From VGWG01 sp964580075 (GTDB taxonomy: Bacteria > Verrucomicrobiota > Kiritimatiellia > RFP12 > JAAYNR01), in contig CAZOJL010000001.1 of NCBI GenBank assembly GCA_964580075.1, positions 55,881 through 119,880 on the forward strand: a stretch of DNA of 64,000 bases, given 5' to 3'. Made by a program: the position numbers and the translations under genes. The notes below the pieces were generated by a model. It was given only the letters and a program-made list of their open reading frames with translations. It had not been told where the DNA came from and did no database searches. This document shows positions 28,239-37,887 of the stretch, piece after piece (positions within the stretch are counted from its first letter, which is position 1; every line of letters begins with the position of its first letter).

Positions 28239-31200
28239 CTACCGGACCGAGAGGGGAAGCGTGTGGGCGGTCTTGCGGTCGAACACGTCGCGCACGGTCA
28301 GGACGTAAACGCCGGCCGGGTCGTTGAAGGCCACGGGCAGCGGCACGTCTTTCGGCTCGCGTCCCACGACCACCACCTGCTCCCAGTACTCGGCCGGCGT
28401 TCCGTCCGGTCGCGCGGCGGTCAGCTTGAGCGCGTGCAACCCGGCGGCTTCCGGCACGCTCAGGCGCAGGACGGCCGTGTCGCCGGGCGCCACCTTCGCG
28501 GAAACCAGCTCCAGGGCCGGCGGCGGCAATTCGCGCGGCATCAGCGCGAAGAACGTCGCCCGGGACGGAATCACGTCCATGACGAAATCCCCGCCGAACC
28601 AACCGGCATTGATCAGCCCGAGCGCCATGTCGCTGCGCAGGTCATAGACCCAGTTCGCGGTTCCACCCCCTGTGATAACGTGGGCCTTGATCTGCTCGCC
28701 TGTTTCGCGGAAGACGGAGACGAGTTGCATGTCTCCGTTGCGCCAGCGCTGCACCTTAACGTTGCCCAATTCTTTAGGACCCTTGTATTGGCGCAGATCG
28801 ATCGCCGGCGACACACCGGCCTGACCGAACAAACGCCGGAACACATGCCAGACAGCCGGAGGCGTCGTTTCGACGGACCCCTGGCCGGTGAGCCCGCTGG
28901 CTACCTGGCGCGTGGGGAACTGCGACATCGGGAAGTTCAGCAGGACCGTGCGGCCCTCGCCGTGTTCTCGGACGATCCAGACGGGAGTCTCGCCGGCCGC
29001 GCCGAACGCCGTACCTCCGTCGAGCCGCGTGCCGGGATCGACGATCGCGGCCGGCCAATCGAGTTTCAGCGGCGCCTTCTCGTCGGGGAGTTCCACCGTC
29101 ATCGCCGTTCGCAGGGCCTTCTGCCGGACCGGGCCCGTGACGCCAAAGAGATCGTCGAGAGCGCCGCGCTCGCGCGGTTTGCAGTGGCCGTCGAACACGC
29201 CCGGCCGCAGGTCCGCGATCACGGTGCCCCCGCGGCTGACGAAGTCCCGGATTATCCCGGCCTCCTTGTCGCTGAGTGCGAGGGCTTGCGCCAGCACCAG
29301 CACCTTGTATTTGTCGGGCACGAACTCGCCGCGGTTCAGCATGCGGTCGGTCACGTAGCGGAACTGCAGGTGCATGTCGTGGATCACCGTGAACCACGCC
29401 CGGTGGTTCGGTTCGTAGTCGTTGTACGACGGGCTGTCCTGCAGCGTGGCGGCGAAGCCCGACGGCATGGAGTAGAGCATGGCGATGCCGTCGTCCAGCA
29501 TCTCGCACCGCATCAGCAGATCGCCCAGGCCATCGCGCACCACCTGGGTGTCTTTCAGCATCTCCCCGGCGATCGGCAGGATTCCGAGGTCCGGATGGAT
29601 GTACCCTTCGTAAGCGCCCGAAGTTGACCACATCCACCACCAGACGCTGTTGGCGCCGTTGACGACCATGCGCCAGTACTTGCTCAGCAATCCGTCGGCC
29701 GTGTGATCGTATCCGAGCCAGTTGCCATACACCATGCCTTTGGGAGCCAGGGAGCGGATCATCTCGTCGGCGCTGCTGGCATAGGGAACCCAGAAATCCA
29801 TCGCGCGGCAGAAGGCATCGATGTCGCCGCTGCGGGCGAATCCTCCGCTGCCCTCGAACCCGATCGTAGCCTCGGGATCGATCTTGCGCATGACGTCCCG
29901 TTGGAGTTTGGCGTACTCGATGAAGTTCCAGCGCAGAAACGCCTGCCGGTCGTACCAGCGGGGGTAGTTCCCCGCCTCGAGCGCCGCCTTCTCGTCGCCG
30001 TCGCCCTCCTTGGACAGGTCCACGTCGTCGAAACTCGCGAACGCGGCGCCCCAGGACGTGTTGAGGGCGGCGATATCGCCGTACATCTCTTTGAGGAAAA
30101 ACCGGTAACCGGGCGCTGTCCCGGGCCCGGGCACGGCGCCGAACACGTCGCCTTCGTCGCCCAGGGAATACTGGAACACGCCGTGGCCGCGGGAACGGGA
30201 GAAATGACGCGTGGACCAGCAGATCTCTTCCGTCGGCGGACTCACGGTGAGGTGGCGCCGGGCGTTGACGTTGCCGCCGGTCATGGGAACCCAGGCCAGA
30301 TCGAAGGCGGCCGCGGCCGGCATGGCCGAATGGGTGGTCACGATCGCGTTCACGCCGTATCGCTGCATGCTCTCGGCCATGTATGGGGCCAATGCCTGGT
30401 TGACGCTGATGTCCCAGAGGACGAAGTTGAATTTGCCGCGCCGCCGCTTGGTGACGTTGAAAAACCGGTAATCCGAAGCCACCTCCCGGTCGTCCTCGAG
30501 CACCACGGCCTCCACCGTGACGAGCATCGGCATCCATTCCCGCACGGGGAACTCGAACGGGGCAGTCCGAACATCCTGCTGATCGCCGGCGGGCTTCACG
30601 TCCTGTTGCGCCAGAACGCGGTCCCGACGGTCCTTGAGCCGAATCCGCACCGTCTGCCTGGGACCGAGGTTCGTGACGCTGACCGTACCGGCGAGCGTGT
30701 CGCCAATTTCCGTCCAGTCGGTTTTCAGGCCGATCGCCTGCACCTGGGTCGCGGCCGTCACCTCGAACGGGGCGGTGGCCCAGGCTTCCACGCCGCAGTC
30801 GCTGCGGGCGATGACGTCAACATGATAGCCGCCGGCGCGCAGCGCGAGCAGCTTGAGACGCACCGTGGATCCGCCGCTTCCTTCGCCCAGGGGCGTCTGT
30901 TGCCCATCCTCGCGGCGCAGCGTCGCCTGCCACCGGACATCACCCTTCGGAAGGTTCTTGAACGCCACCGTCACGACTGTGGCCGGCAGCTCGTCCCGGC
31001 GCAATGTGGCGGGAATCGCCAGTTCAATGCGCGCTTCCGGCGCGCGGTCTGCCGCCCAGAGGACGGCCCGCCCGAATCCCTCCTGCCAGTAGTCGTAGGT
31101 CGTCTCCCATCCGGGCTGATAGGGGATATCGGGCATGCCGGGCAGGATGACGCCGCGGCCCTTGTCTGCGGTGAATGCGCGGGAGACGCCGGATCCGGCG

Positions 31201-31736
31201 AGGAAACCCGGCAACTCGGCGCAGTCTTGCCGGTTGGTGATCAGGCCGCCATCGCCGTCACCGATGAGAACGACGCCCGAGCCTGCAGCGACCGCTCGGG
31301 TCAGGACTGCCTGCGAGTCGCCTTGCGGCCATGTCGGCAGGTTCGTCGGCGATACGCCCTGGAAGACGTACACGTCGTACGGTTTCTCGGTCATCAGGGC
31401 GTGGATGCGCCGATTGCCCGCCATGCCGCCCAACCAATGGTACGTATAGAACTTGTACCAGTAGACCGGTGTCACCTCGACGTCGAAGCGCTGCATCAAC
31501 TCGACGACGTGGCGCGCATGCGTTTCCATGCCCTCGCGGTCGCTCCTGACGAAGTAGAGCACGCGCGTGGTTCCGCCGGCGTAGGGATTGGCCCACGTCG
31601 TGTGTGGCGTCTCAAGCCGCAAGGACAACTGGTGGTACTCCTCGACTTCGGCGCGCGAGGTTTCGTATGCCTGCGCCGGGCGTGTGGCGATCAAGAGAGC
31701 CGCAAATGACAGGCAGACAGCAGCGGACTTATGCAT
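28239..31736 (-). CDS. Secreted GH42-like beta-galactosidase-family protein
   Basis: 1165 residues with a signal peptide (LSFAALLIATRPAQA) and AGGAGGT upstream of the start. After N-terminal domains, including a ThuA/amidotransferase-like fold (YDVYVFQGVSPTNL, VVLIGDGDGG) and Ig-like strands, a GH42-type barrel begins (RYGVNAIVTTHSA, YGDIAALNTSWGAAF, GANSVWWWMWSTSGAY). A likely acid/base glutamate is in YSLGDEGD near residue 524. A trimerisation-like domain follows (DKYKVLVLAQALALSDKEAG, VIADLRPG), and an Ig-like C-terminus. The active-site neighbourhood is divergent (GDEG instead of NE), so substrate and activity are uncertain. Probably a periplasmic or extracellular glycosidase acting with the nearby DUF4838 and SGNH proteins. 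Confidence 0.8.
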   Translation of the reverse strand: MHKSAAVCLSFAALLIATRPAQAYETSRAEVEEYHQLSLRLETPHTTWANPYAGGTTRVLYFVRSDREGMETHARHVVELMQRFDVEVTPVYWYKFYTYHWLGGMAGNRRIHALMTEKPYDVYVFQGVSPTNLPTWPQGDSQAVLTRAVAAGSGVVLIGDGDGGLITNRQDCAELPGFLAGSGVSRAFTADKGRGVILPGMPDIPYQPGWETTYDYWQEGFGRAVLWAADRAPEARIELAIPATLRRDELPATVVTVAFKNLPKGDVRWQATLRREDGQQTPLGEGSGGSTVRLKLLALRAGGYHVDVIARSDCGVEAWATAPFEVTAATQVQAIGLKTDWTEIGDTLAGTVSVTNLGPRQTVRIRLKDRRDRVLAQQDVKPAGDQQDVRTAPFEFPVREWMPMLVTVEAVVLEDDREVASDYRFFNVTKRRRGKFNFVLWDISVNQALAPYMAESMQRYGVNAIVTTHSAMPAAAAFDLAWVPMTGGNVNARRHLTVSPPTEEICWSTRHFSRSRGHGVFQYSLGDEGDVFGAVPGPGTAPGYRFFLKEMYGDIAALNTSWGAAFASFDDVDLSKEGDGDEKAALEAGNYPRWYDRQAFLRWNFIEYAKLQRDVMRKIDPEATIGFEGSGGFARSGDIDAFCRAMDFWVPYASSADEMIRSLAPKGMVYGNWLGYDHTADGLLSKYWRMVVNGANSVWWWMWSTSGAYEGYIHPDLGILPIAGEMLKDTQVVRDGLGDLLMRCEMLDDGIAMLYSMPSGFAATLQDSPSYNDYEPNHRAWFTVIHDMHLQFRYVTDRMLNRGEFVPDKYKVLVLAQALALSDKEAGIIRDFVSRGGTVIADLRPGVFDGHCKPRERGALDDLFGVTGPVRQKALRTAMTVELPDEKAPLKLDWPAAIVDPGTRLDGGTAFGAAGETPVWIVREHGEGRTVLLNFPMSQFPTRQVASGLTGQGSVETTPPAVWHVFRRLFGQAGVSPAIDLRQYKGPKELGNVKVQRWRNGDMQLVSVFRETGEQIKAHVITGGGTANWVYDLRSDMALGLINAGWFGGDFVMDVIPSRATFFALMPRELPPPALELVSAKVAPGDTAVLRLSVPEAAGLHALKLTAARPDGTPAEYWEQVVVVGREPKDVPLPVAFNDPAGVYVLTVRDVFDRKTAHTLPLSVR

Positions 31737-31761
31737 GGCTACGAGACCTCCTACTGGGAGA

Positions 31762-31911
31762 GTGTTCAGTGTTCAGTGTTCAGTGTTCAGATTGGGTGAT
31801 CTGAGACACCAGACTTCGGGTTTCATGGACTTCCGGTCTGACACCTGAAACCAAGTCTCGCCACTGAACACTGAATACTGAACACTGAATACTGAACACT
31901 GAATACTGAAC
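31762..31911. repeat. Facing heptamer arrays (4 x GTGTTCA, 7 x ACTGAAC/ACTGAAT)
   Basis: Left array 31762-31789, right array 31863-31911, opposite orientations, so the intervening ~70 bp can loop out. Together they fill the gap between the GH42-like gene start and the next gene's stop. Confidence 0.9.
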
Positions 31912-31926
31912 ACTTCCCCTTCCAGC

Positions 31927-33864
31927 CTACTCCGGAAGCACGAACTTTCCGCCGCCCAACTGCAGCCAGTAGCACTGGCCGAAACCATCGTCGTCGTCAA
32001 ACACGGCAGCATTGAAGTTAAACTCCTGCTTCGGCTCCAGACCGAGGGCGGCCAGCGGGAGACGAAGTTCGTAACGGGTAACGCCGCCGGCGTCATCCCG
32101 CGCCACGGCCAAACCGGCGGTCTTCGCCAATTCATCGTTTCTGCCCTCCCACTGATGGAAGGCCGCCCCGGTCTTGGTCCGCGCCAGACCGATCCGCCAT
32201 CGGCCTTGCGGGGTGGACAGATCGAGCGTCAGGCAGTCGCCGCGCCCGAGGTCCTGCGAGGTGTAGGCGTTGAAGTGCTTGTCGTCGCTCGCTTCGACGG
32301 CCACGCAGAGCGCATCGCCGTCCCATCCCAGGTACACCTTGGCGCCGAGATCCTTGTCGCCCTGCCAGGAAGCCGCGTCCTCGCCCGCCTCCTCGGGCGG
32401 GGGCAGGCGAAACCGCTCCGGGAAGAGGTCTTCCAGACCGTTCAGCACGGCGAGGGGTTTTTCCCACTCGTCCAGCACGCCGTCGGCGCGCATGGCGCGC
32501 GCCAGGCGCGCGAGCGGCCGCGTCACGACACGGTAGACCGGATCGGTTTTCACGCCCGTGTCGCCGGTCGGCACGGCGCGCACGGCGCGCCAGCCGGGAG
32601 CAGGGTGAATACTGCGGTCCGTCTGCACGTTCAGAGCCGTGTTTCGACCCGCCAAACTGCCGCCATGCGATCCATCCAGATCGCCGCGAAACACGACGCC
32701 GCTCAAGTCCTGCGGCCAATCCTCCGGCGGAACCGACGTGCCGCCGCCATGAGACCCCGCGAACGCGCGGCCGGCCGCGCTGCCGATGGACACCTGCCGT
32801 TCGAACAGACTTCCGACATTCATGTTACGGATATCGCTGCCCGAACGGGCGGCCTTTTCATACTCGAGCTCCGTCATCGGGCGCAGTCCCGCCCACGCCG
32901 CGTACGCCGCGCCGTCCGCCCAGGAAAGCCACACGCAGTGCCCCTCCGGCGCGGACGCGGTATAGGTGTAGTTGGAAGGCGCTCCGGACCGTTTGATTTC
33001 GGGTCCGTGTCCGTCGGCATGGTAGCGCACCTTCGCCTGCGCATCCGTCAGTGTGTTGAGAAATGCGGCGTACTGCCCCTGGGAAATCACATCTTTCATG
33101 CAATAGAACGCCGCATAGCCGTTTGGAAAAGACGCCGGGATCTCGCCGCCGTCTTCCGGAGTGAGTCCCTGCGCCCAGAGTTTGCCCGGCTGCCGGCCGG
33201 TCGGTATCGCCCCCGGCCCCGTTATTCGGTAGGGCGGGGTATTGTCGGCAAAATCGGAATAGTCGGTCTGAAAAGACCGCTCCGTCCGGGAAACGTCTTT
33301 GCCGGTGTGGGCGAACAGACGGTTCCTCGGGTTCTGGCCGGAGGCACCCACTTCAAAAGGCCCTTCGGGGACATAGGCCATTTCGAGGGCGAAGGCCAGA
33401 AGATTAGTGTTCAGTGTTCGGTGTTCAGTGTTCAGATTGTCCGGCGTTGGCTGTTGGGTGTTCGTTCCCCATTCGACCACGACGGTAATATTACTGGCGG
33501 TGAGCGTTCCCTTGCAGTCCTGAGTGCGGCGTAGGAACATGCCGACGGAGCCCTCCGGGACGACGAACTCCAGCGCCGTCCCACCCGTCTGGCCGTAGCC
33601 GGCCGGGTTCAGAACCTTATCCGCCGCCAGGCGCACGTGCCGCCAGTCGGCGCTGCCCGGGGCGCGCGCCTTGAAAAACACCCACAACGCCACGTGATTC
33701 ACGCCAGGCCGGGCGGTATTCGGCCAGGTCAGATCAAAGCTCACCTGCGCCGTCTTTGCATCGCGCGGAACCACGGCTATGTTGCCGAGTTGCGGCGTGT
33801 CCGCGCGGGCCGCACCCACCCCCAACCCCACCGCCACTGCCAGTATTCGCATCGTCTTCGTCAT
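31927..33864 (-). CDS. Secreted accessory-SUMF1-CBM9-like protein with internal repeat insertion
   Basis: About 645 residues from the ATG at 33864; a GTG at 33873 is in frame but poorer. Signal peptide MRILAVAVGLGVGAARA. An accessory beta-sandwich follows (about 25-145: VSFDLTWPNTARPG, ALWVFFKARAPG), then an in-frame stretch translated from heptamer repeats (33407-33434, NLNTEHRTLNTN). SUMF1 runs from about 155 to 440 (MAYVPEGPFEVGASG, FPNGYAAFYCMKDVISQGQY, GLRPMTELEYEKAA) without catalytic cysteines. A C-terminal CBM9-like domain follows (KVYLGWDGDALCVAVEASDD, YELRLPLAALGLEP), closely matching that of the DUF4838 fusion. Probably a surface glycan-binding protein. Confidence 0.87.
   Translation of the reverse strand: MTKTMRILAVAVGLGVGAARADTPQLGNIAVVPRDAKTAQVSFDLTWPNTARPGVNHVALWVFFKARAPGSADWRHVRLAADKVLNPAGYGQTGGTALEFVVPEGSVGMFLRRTQDCKGTLTASNITVVVEWGTNTQQPTPDNLNTEHRTLNTNLLAFALEMAYVPEGPFEVGASGQNPRNRLFAHTGKDVSRTERSFQTDYSDFADNTPPYRITGPGAIPTGRQPGKLWAQGLTPEDGGEIPASFPNGYAAFYCMKDVISQGQYAAFLNTLTDAQAKVRYHADGHGPEIKRSGAPSNYTYTASAPEGHCVWLSWADGAAYAAWAGLRPMTELEYEKAARSGSDIRNMNVGSLFERQVSIGSAAGRAFAGSHGGGTSVPPEDWPQDLSGVVFRGDLDGSHGGSLAGRNTALNVQTDRSIHPAPGWRAVRAVPTGDTGVKTDPVYRVVTRPLARLARAMRADGVLDEWEKPLAVLNGLEDLFPERFRLPPPEEAGEDAASWQGDKDLGAKVYLGWDGDALCVAVEASDDKHFNAYTSQDLGRGDCLTLDLSTPQGRWRIGLARTKTGAAFHQWEGRNDELAKTAGLAVARDDAGGVTRYELRLPLAALGLEPKQEFNFNAAVFDDDDGFGQCYWLQLGGGKFVLPE
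33407..33434. repeat. Heptamer array inside a coding region
   Basis: Four units (GTGTTCA, GTGTTCG, GTGTTCA, GTGTTCA) followed by GATTG, the same junction as the intergenic array at 31762. It lies in frame between the accessory and SUMF1 domains. Confidence 0.9.
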
Positions 33865-33970
33865 GGTAAGCACCTGTTAACATGCAGCATACAACACGCA
33901 TCGTCCAACTCACGGAAGCCGCGCAGGTCCGCCGCTGAACGCTGCGTGTTGCCTGTTGTTCTTCCTTAAT

Positions 33971-33998
33971 CTGAACACTGAAACCTGAACACTGAACA
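33971..33998. repeat. Heptamer array, 4 units CTGAACA/CTGAAAC, ending CTTCC
   Basis: Lies just beyond the stop of the following - strand SUMF1 gene. One CTGAAAC unit among CTGAACA units joins two subfamilies. Confidence 0.88.
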
Positions 33999-34006
33999 CT
34001 TCCCCC

Positions 34007-36070
34007 TCACGGTGCCGTCCTCACGCATCGAAGGCCCACGGGCTTCGCGCCTTCCGGCCGGTTGTCTCCACCGCCGCCGAAGTAGGCGGCGCGATCCGAG
34101 ACGCGCAGCATCTGCTTCTGCTTGTCGCCCCCGGAGCCAAAGCCACCACCTCGAAGCCTGAACGCGCGAAGATTCCATGCGGTTTCCCGAACCGGGAGGC
34201 GCCACCCTGGGGACGGTTCCGGCTCGCCGTTCCCGTGCGTTCCCTCGAAACGGCGTCCCGCCTTGCTGCCCACGGTGATCGTTTGCTCCCACAGGTTGCC
34301 GCTCATCTCGAGGATTCCCCAATAGGAAGCTCCGGATGCGGTGCGATCAGAGTGCGGACCGGCGAATACTTCGGCTCGCAACGGGCCGAAAAACTCCACG
34401 GTCTGATTGGTCTCCGTAGTCTCTTGCCCGAGCAGCTCGTCGCCGGATTGGGCTTCTTTGATGGCGGGACGCTGCATGCGGCCCACGTCCTCGTCGAGCG
34501 CCAGTTCGACCTGGAGATTCGTGGCGGCAGATTCGATCCCCCCATCCTGTCCGGCGACGCTGTTCGTGGGGCGGCCCAGCGTGCCCCACCAGACCGCGTT
34601 GCATTGGCCCTCGCCCCGCACCGTTACGACGCTCTCGTCGGGCTCGCCGATGTTGCGGACCGCGTACCACGCGGCGGGCTCCTGGTCGTTGGCGACGTTC
34701 TTGCTGCCCCATGCGTATTCGTCCGGCAAGGGTTTGACCGGGCCGCGACAGGCCTTCTCAAACTCCAGCTCGGTCATCGGCCGCAGCCCCGCCCATCCGG
34801 CGTAGGCAATGACGTCTTTCGGCACCACGTGGTTGCAGGCCGCATGGGGCGCGTCGGTCCGGTACACCGCCGGCGTGTCCGGCCGGCTGACTGTCGCGAT
34901 GACACCGTCGCTCCGGGTCACCAGTTCTTCGACCTGCTGGATGCCTGGAACCGCGATCTGAATCGAGTTTCGGCAAGGTTTCATCCGTCCTGCGTAACAC
35001 AGACATTTCATGCCGGCGGGGCTGTCGGGCGGCGGCTTCGTATGCGCCTTTTGCTGCTCGTACGTGAGGGTATTCAAAAACTCCACGTACTGACCCTCCG
35101 TAAGTTCAGTTCGCATGCAGTAGAACGCCGCCACTCCCTTCGGGAATCGCGCCGGGAGCTGCTGCGTCACCCAACTGCTGAAATCCTCGCCCAGTTGCAG
35201 CCCATGGCTATTGTGGTTTCCAAGGTTGGACACGCGGGTTCCGCCCAGCGTGAGGGCGTCTTCGGATTCAATCCGCAAGGGATCGCTCGTGTCACCGGCC
35301 TGAAACTGGGCGCAGATGTCCCAGGTTCGCCAGGCGCCGCCCCCGCGCAGGGGCCAGTGTTCGCCAACGCCGGGGCCCGTAGGATCCGGCAGGAATTTCG
35401 CGCCGGGGTCCTGAACCGCGCCGTCGCCGGCCCAAAACGCGCCTTTCGGCACATAGACCATCTTGATGCCGAAGACCCTGATTTCCGCGGCGGCCGGGTC
35501 GCTGACCCCGTCCGCGCCGTGCAGCCAGCGCAACGAGAGGTCTTTCCAGGCATTCGGGCCGTAGCCGATGCCGGCGCGATAAACAAACACCCCGAGGCCG
35601 CGTTTGGCACTTGCTCCATCGGAAGCGAGGTTGTCATCCAGACCCACGTCCAGCGCGGCGCCCGCCGGCTTTCCGTGATCGGCCGCGAGCGGCGAAAGCG
35701 TCGCATGTTGCCATGCCCCGCCCGGCGCGCGAAACTTGACGAACACCCATGCGGCATCCCAATTCTCGAGCTTGAGCGGCGGTTTCCCTTCCCATTTCTG
35801 ATCCTGCTCCCGGTTGAACAGTTCGTGGGCATAGAAAAGCGCGCACGCCTGTTCCGGCACTTCCCATGCCTCGCGCCAGGAATAGTCCCACGCCAGATCC
35901 AACACGATACCGCTCTGCCCGGCCTCCGGACTGTTCGTGACGCGCACATTCCCGATCCGGATGGGATCGGCCCTGCCGGACCCCTTGAACCGGGCATCGG
36001 GCCTTTCCTCCGCCGGGGCGGAGAGGGACGCGAACAGGAGGGATGCCGTTATCAGTACCCGCTTTTTCAA
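34007..36070 (-). CDS. Secreted accessory-SUMF1 protein
   Basis: 687 residues from a TTG start at 36070, supported by AAGGAAGGA eight bases upstream and an immediate signal peptide (VLITASLLFASLSAPA). The accessory beta-sandwich covers about 30-205 (VLDLAWDYSWREAWE, DAAWVFVKFRAPGG, GVFVYRAGIGYGPN) and is closest to the version in the DUF4838 fusion. SUMF1 covers about 210-687 (MVYVPKGAFWAGDG, RFPKGVAAFYCMRTELTEGQ, GLRPMTELEFEKACRGP, LRGGGFGSGG). No cysteine occurs at the catalytic pair. An atypically long insertion sits inside the SUMF1 region. It is flanked on both sides by heptamer arrays. Confidence 0.85.
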   Translation of the reverse strand: MKKRVLITASLLFASLSAPAEERPDARFKGSGRADPIRIGNVRVTNSPEAGQSGIVLDLAWDYSWREAWEVPEQACALFYAHELFNREQDQKWEGKPPLKLENWDAAWVFVKFRAPGGAWQHATLSPLAADHGKPAGAALDVGLDDNLASDGASAKRGLGVFVYRAGIGYGPNAWKDLSLRWLHGADGVSDPAAAEIRVFGIKMVYVPKGAFWAGDGAVQDPGAKFLPDPTGPGVGEHWPLRGGGAWRTWDICAQFQAGDTSDPLRIESEDALTLGGTRVSNLGNHNSHGLQLGEDFSSWVTQQLPARFPKGVAAFYCMRTELTEGQYVEFLNTLTYEQQKAHTKPPPDSPAGMKCLCYAGRMKPCRNSIQIAVPGIQQVEELVTRSDGVIATVSRPDTPAVYRTDAPHAACNHVVPKDVIAYAGWAGLRPMTELEFEKACRGPVKPLPDEYAWGSKNVANDQEPAAWYAVRNIGEPDESVVTVRGEGQCNAVWWGTLGRPTNSVAGQDGGIESAATNLQVELALDEDVGRMQRPAIKEAQSGDELLGQETTETNQTVEFFGPLRAEVFAGPHSDRTASGASYWGILEMSGNLWEQTITVGSKAGRRFEGTHGNGEPEPSPGWRLPVRETAWNLRAFRLRGGGFGSGGDKQKQMLRVSDRAAYFGGGGDNRPEGAKPVGLRCVRTAP

Positions 36071-36098
36071 GATATCTGTCCTTCCTTGTCGTTCATCG

Positions 36099-36239
36099 GT
36101 ATTCGGTATTCAGTGTTCAGTATTCAGTGTTCAGAAGACACAATCACACGCCTTCTGATATACGATCGAACACCCGAAGTCTTCCTGCAAAAGCATTCTT
36201 CTCCATGTCCTCTCTTTTCTGAATACTGAATACTGAACA
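36099..36239. repeat. Facing heptamer arrays (5 and 3 units)
   Basis: Left array 36099-36133 (GTATTCG, GTATTCA, GTGTTCA types), right array 36219-36239 (CTGAATA, CTGAATA, CTGAACA) followed by CTCTCC. It fills the gap between two SUMF1 genes. Confidence 0.88.
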
Positions 36240-36246
36240 CTCTCCC

Positions 36247-37743
36247 CTACGGCTTCTCCACCGCCGCTTCCCCCGGCGCCGTGCGGCCGCCGCGCCAGCG
36301 ATGGTCAGGTCGCCGTTCCGGGTCCGCCAGGTTCGCGAACAGCCGGTCCGATACGCGCGTACGATCCAGTTGAACCGCGCCTTCGTGAGCCGGATTATAA
36401 GTCGGGAACTCCGACATGAGCGCGCGTCCCGAGTTGTTCTCGCGGTTGTCGAACCCCCACCAGGTCATGCGGATGCCGGCGCCGCTGGCATCTTCCTGCG
36501 GCCAATCCGCCGGCAGATCGAGCGTGCCGCGGCCATGAGTTCCCGCAAAGAGCCGCCCGGTGGCATTGCCGGCCGACACCGCGCGCTCGCTCTGGCGCCA
36601 ACGCTTCATCATTCCCCAGCAATCCGCGCTAAGGACCTGCACCCCCCAATACGATTCCCTTCCTTCGTTTACAACCGGTTCACAAGGTCCCCGAACGGCT
36701 TTCTCGAGTTCCATCTCCGTCAGGGGACGCAACCCAGCCCAGGCGGCGTAAGCCGCGCCGTCCCCCCAGGACAGGCCAATGCAGGCGTTGCCGTAGCGGC
36801 CGTACCGGCACGGCCCATACGCGCGATAGACGTATTTCGGACCGATTCCGGAACGAATGGCCAGCCGGGGATGGTAGTGCTTGTTTGCCTGCTCGAAGGG
36901 CAACGCGTTCAGGAAGTCCGCGTACTGCCGGCGCTGGATGGTGACCTTCATGCAATAGAAAGCTCCATAGCCATTGGGAAACGCCGCCGGGATTTCGACG
37001 CCGTCCCGCGGCGTGGCGCCCGCGGCCCAGAGGCAGCCGTTCTGCCGGCCGGTGGGGATCGGCCCGGCGTTCGTCACCCGATACGGCTGGTCGTTGTGAA
37101 TACCGTCTGTGTACTGGTAGAACGCATTGGCTTCCGTGCCGCCCGTGCCGAGATAGTACGCCCCTTCGGGCACGTACACCATCTCGATCCCGTACGCTTT
37201 GACCTGGACCCTGGTGTTCTGGGTCAGCCCCTTGATGGAGGTGCGATCCCACAGGACGGTGACGCCGTTCGCCTTCACGTCCGTGGGGCGGCAATACTCA
37301 GCCCGCCGCACGAACACCCCCATGAACCCGTCGGGGCCGTTCGGCACGAGGAACTCCAGCGGCGTGCCTTGTTTGCTCTGCTCATACCCATCCGGATTCA
37401 AGACCCGGTTCGCGGCGAGCCGCACATGCTGCCACCGTTTCTCGCCTTCGGCCTCGGGCTTCGACGACTTGCTCGCCGGCCTGGACCAGTGCGCCGGCAT
37501 CTCCGGTTCGCCTTCAACCAGTACCTTGAAGAACACCCAGGCCGCGTCGTGGTTGGATTCGTTGCGCCAGGAATCCTGCCAGGAGATATTGAACTGCAGA
37601 AACGAGGTCTTTTCGTCGCGCGGCGCAACCGACGCGTCCGATACCCATAACGTCGTGTAATTGCCCGCGGCGTTCGAGGCCAGCAGCACAGCGCAGCCGA
37701 CCGTCGCACAAACCCGGCCGAACAGGCGCCCGTCATGCGTCAT
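36247..37743 (-). CDS. Secreted accessory-SUMF1 protein
   Basis: 498 residues from the ATG at 37743, with GGAGG six bases upstream; the in-frame TTG at 37749 lies between them. Signal peptide CATVGCAVLLASNAAG. An accessory domain occupies about 30-190 (LQFNISWQDSWRNESN, DAAWVFFKVLVEG, MGVFVRRAEYC) and SUMF1 about 200-498 (MVYVPEGAYYLGTGG, FPNGYGAFYCMKVTIQRRQY, GLRPLTEMELEKAVRGP). The C-terminal part of the fold is degenerate: the usual RGGSW is replaced by WWGFDNRENNSG, and no catalytic cysteines remain. It is most like the 33864-start protein but lacks the CBM9-like domain. Confidence 0.86.
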   Translation of the reverse strand: MTHDGRLFGRVCATVGCAVLLASNAAGNYTTLWVSDASVAPRDEKTSFLQFNISWQDSWRNESNHDAAWVFFKVLVEGEPEMPAHWSRPASKSSKPEAEGEKRWQHVRLAANRVLNPDGYEQSKQGTPLEFLVPNGPDGFMGVFVRRAEYCRPTDVKANGVTVLWDRTSIKGLTQNTRVQVKAYGIEMVYVPEGAYYLGTGGTEANAFYQYTDGIHNDQPYRVTNAGPIPTGRQNGCLWAAGATPRDGVEIPAAFPNGYGAFYCMKVTIQRRQYADFLNALPFEQANKHYHPRLAIRSGIGPKYVYRAYGPCRYGRYGNACIGLSWGDGAAYAAWAGLRPLTEMELEKAVRGPCEPVVNEGRESYWGVQVLSADCWGMMKRWRQSERAVSAGNATGRLFAGTHGRGTLDLPADWPQEDASGAGIRMTWWGFDNRENNSGRALMSEFPTYNPAHEGAVQLDRTRVSDRLFANLADPERRPDHRWRGGRTAPGEAAVEKP

Positions 37744-37771
37744 GACCAACCTCCAATTCCTTTGAAAGGGA

Positions 37772-37882
37772 GTGTTCAGTGTTCAGAGGTTTTGTTCCAA
37801 CTGGCTATTTTGCTGATCCGAAAACTGAACACTGAACACTGAATACTGAACACTGAATACTGAACACTTCTCTCTCTCTCTC
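37772..37882. repeat. Facing heptamer arrays (2 and 6 units) plus CT microsatellite
   Basis: Left 37772-37785 (GTGTTCA), right 37824-37865 (ACTGAAC/ACTGAAT), then a TC/TATC run to about 37882. The loop has a degraded copy of the TTGTTCCATCTGGC block seen near 16090 and 19470. Confidence 0.88.
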
Positions 37883-37887
37883 TCTAT

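Noticed and set aside
31750..31930. Target duplication (CCTACT) around the 31762-31911 arrays
   Set aside because: Only six bases, not adjacent to the array ends, and one copy overlaps a stop codon region; chance is likely.
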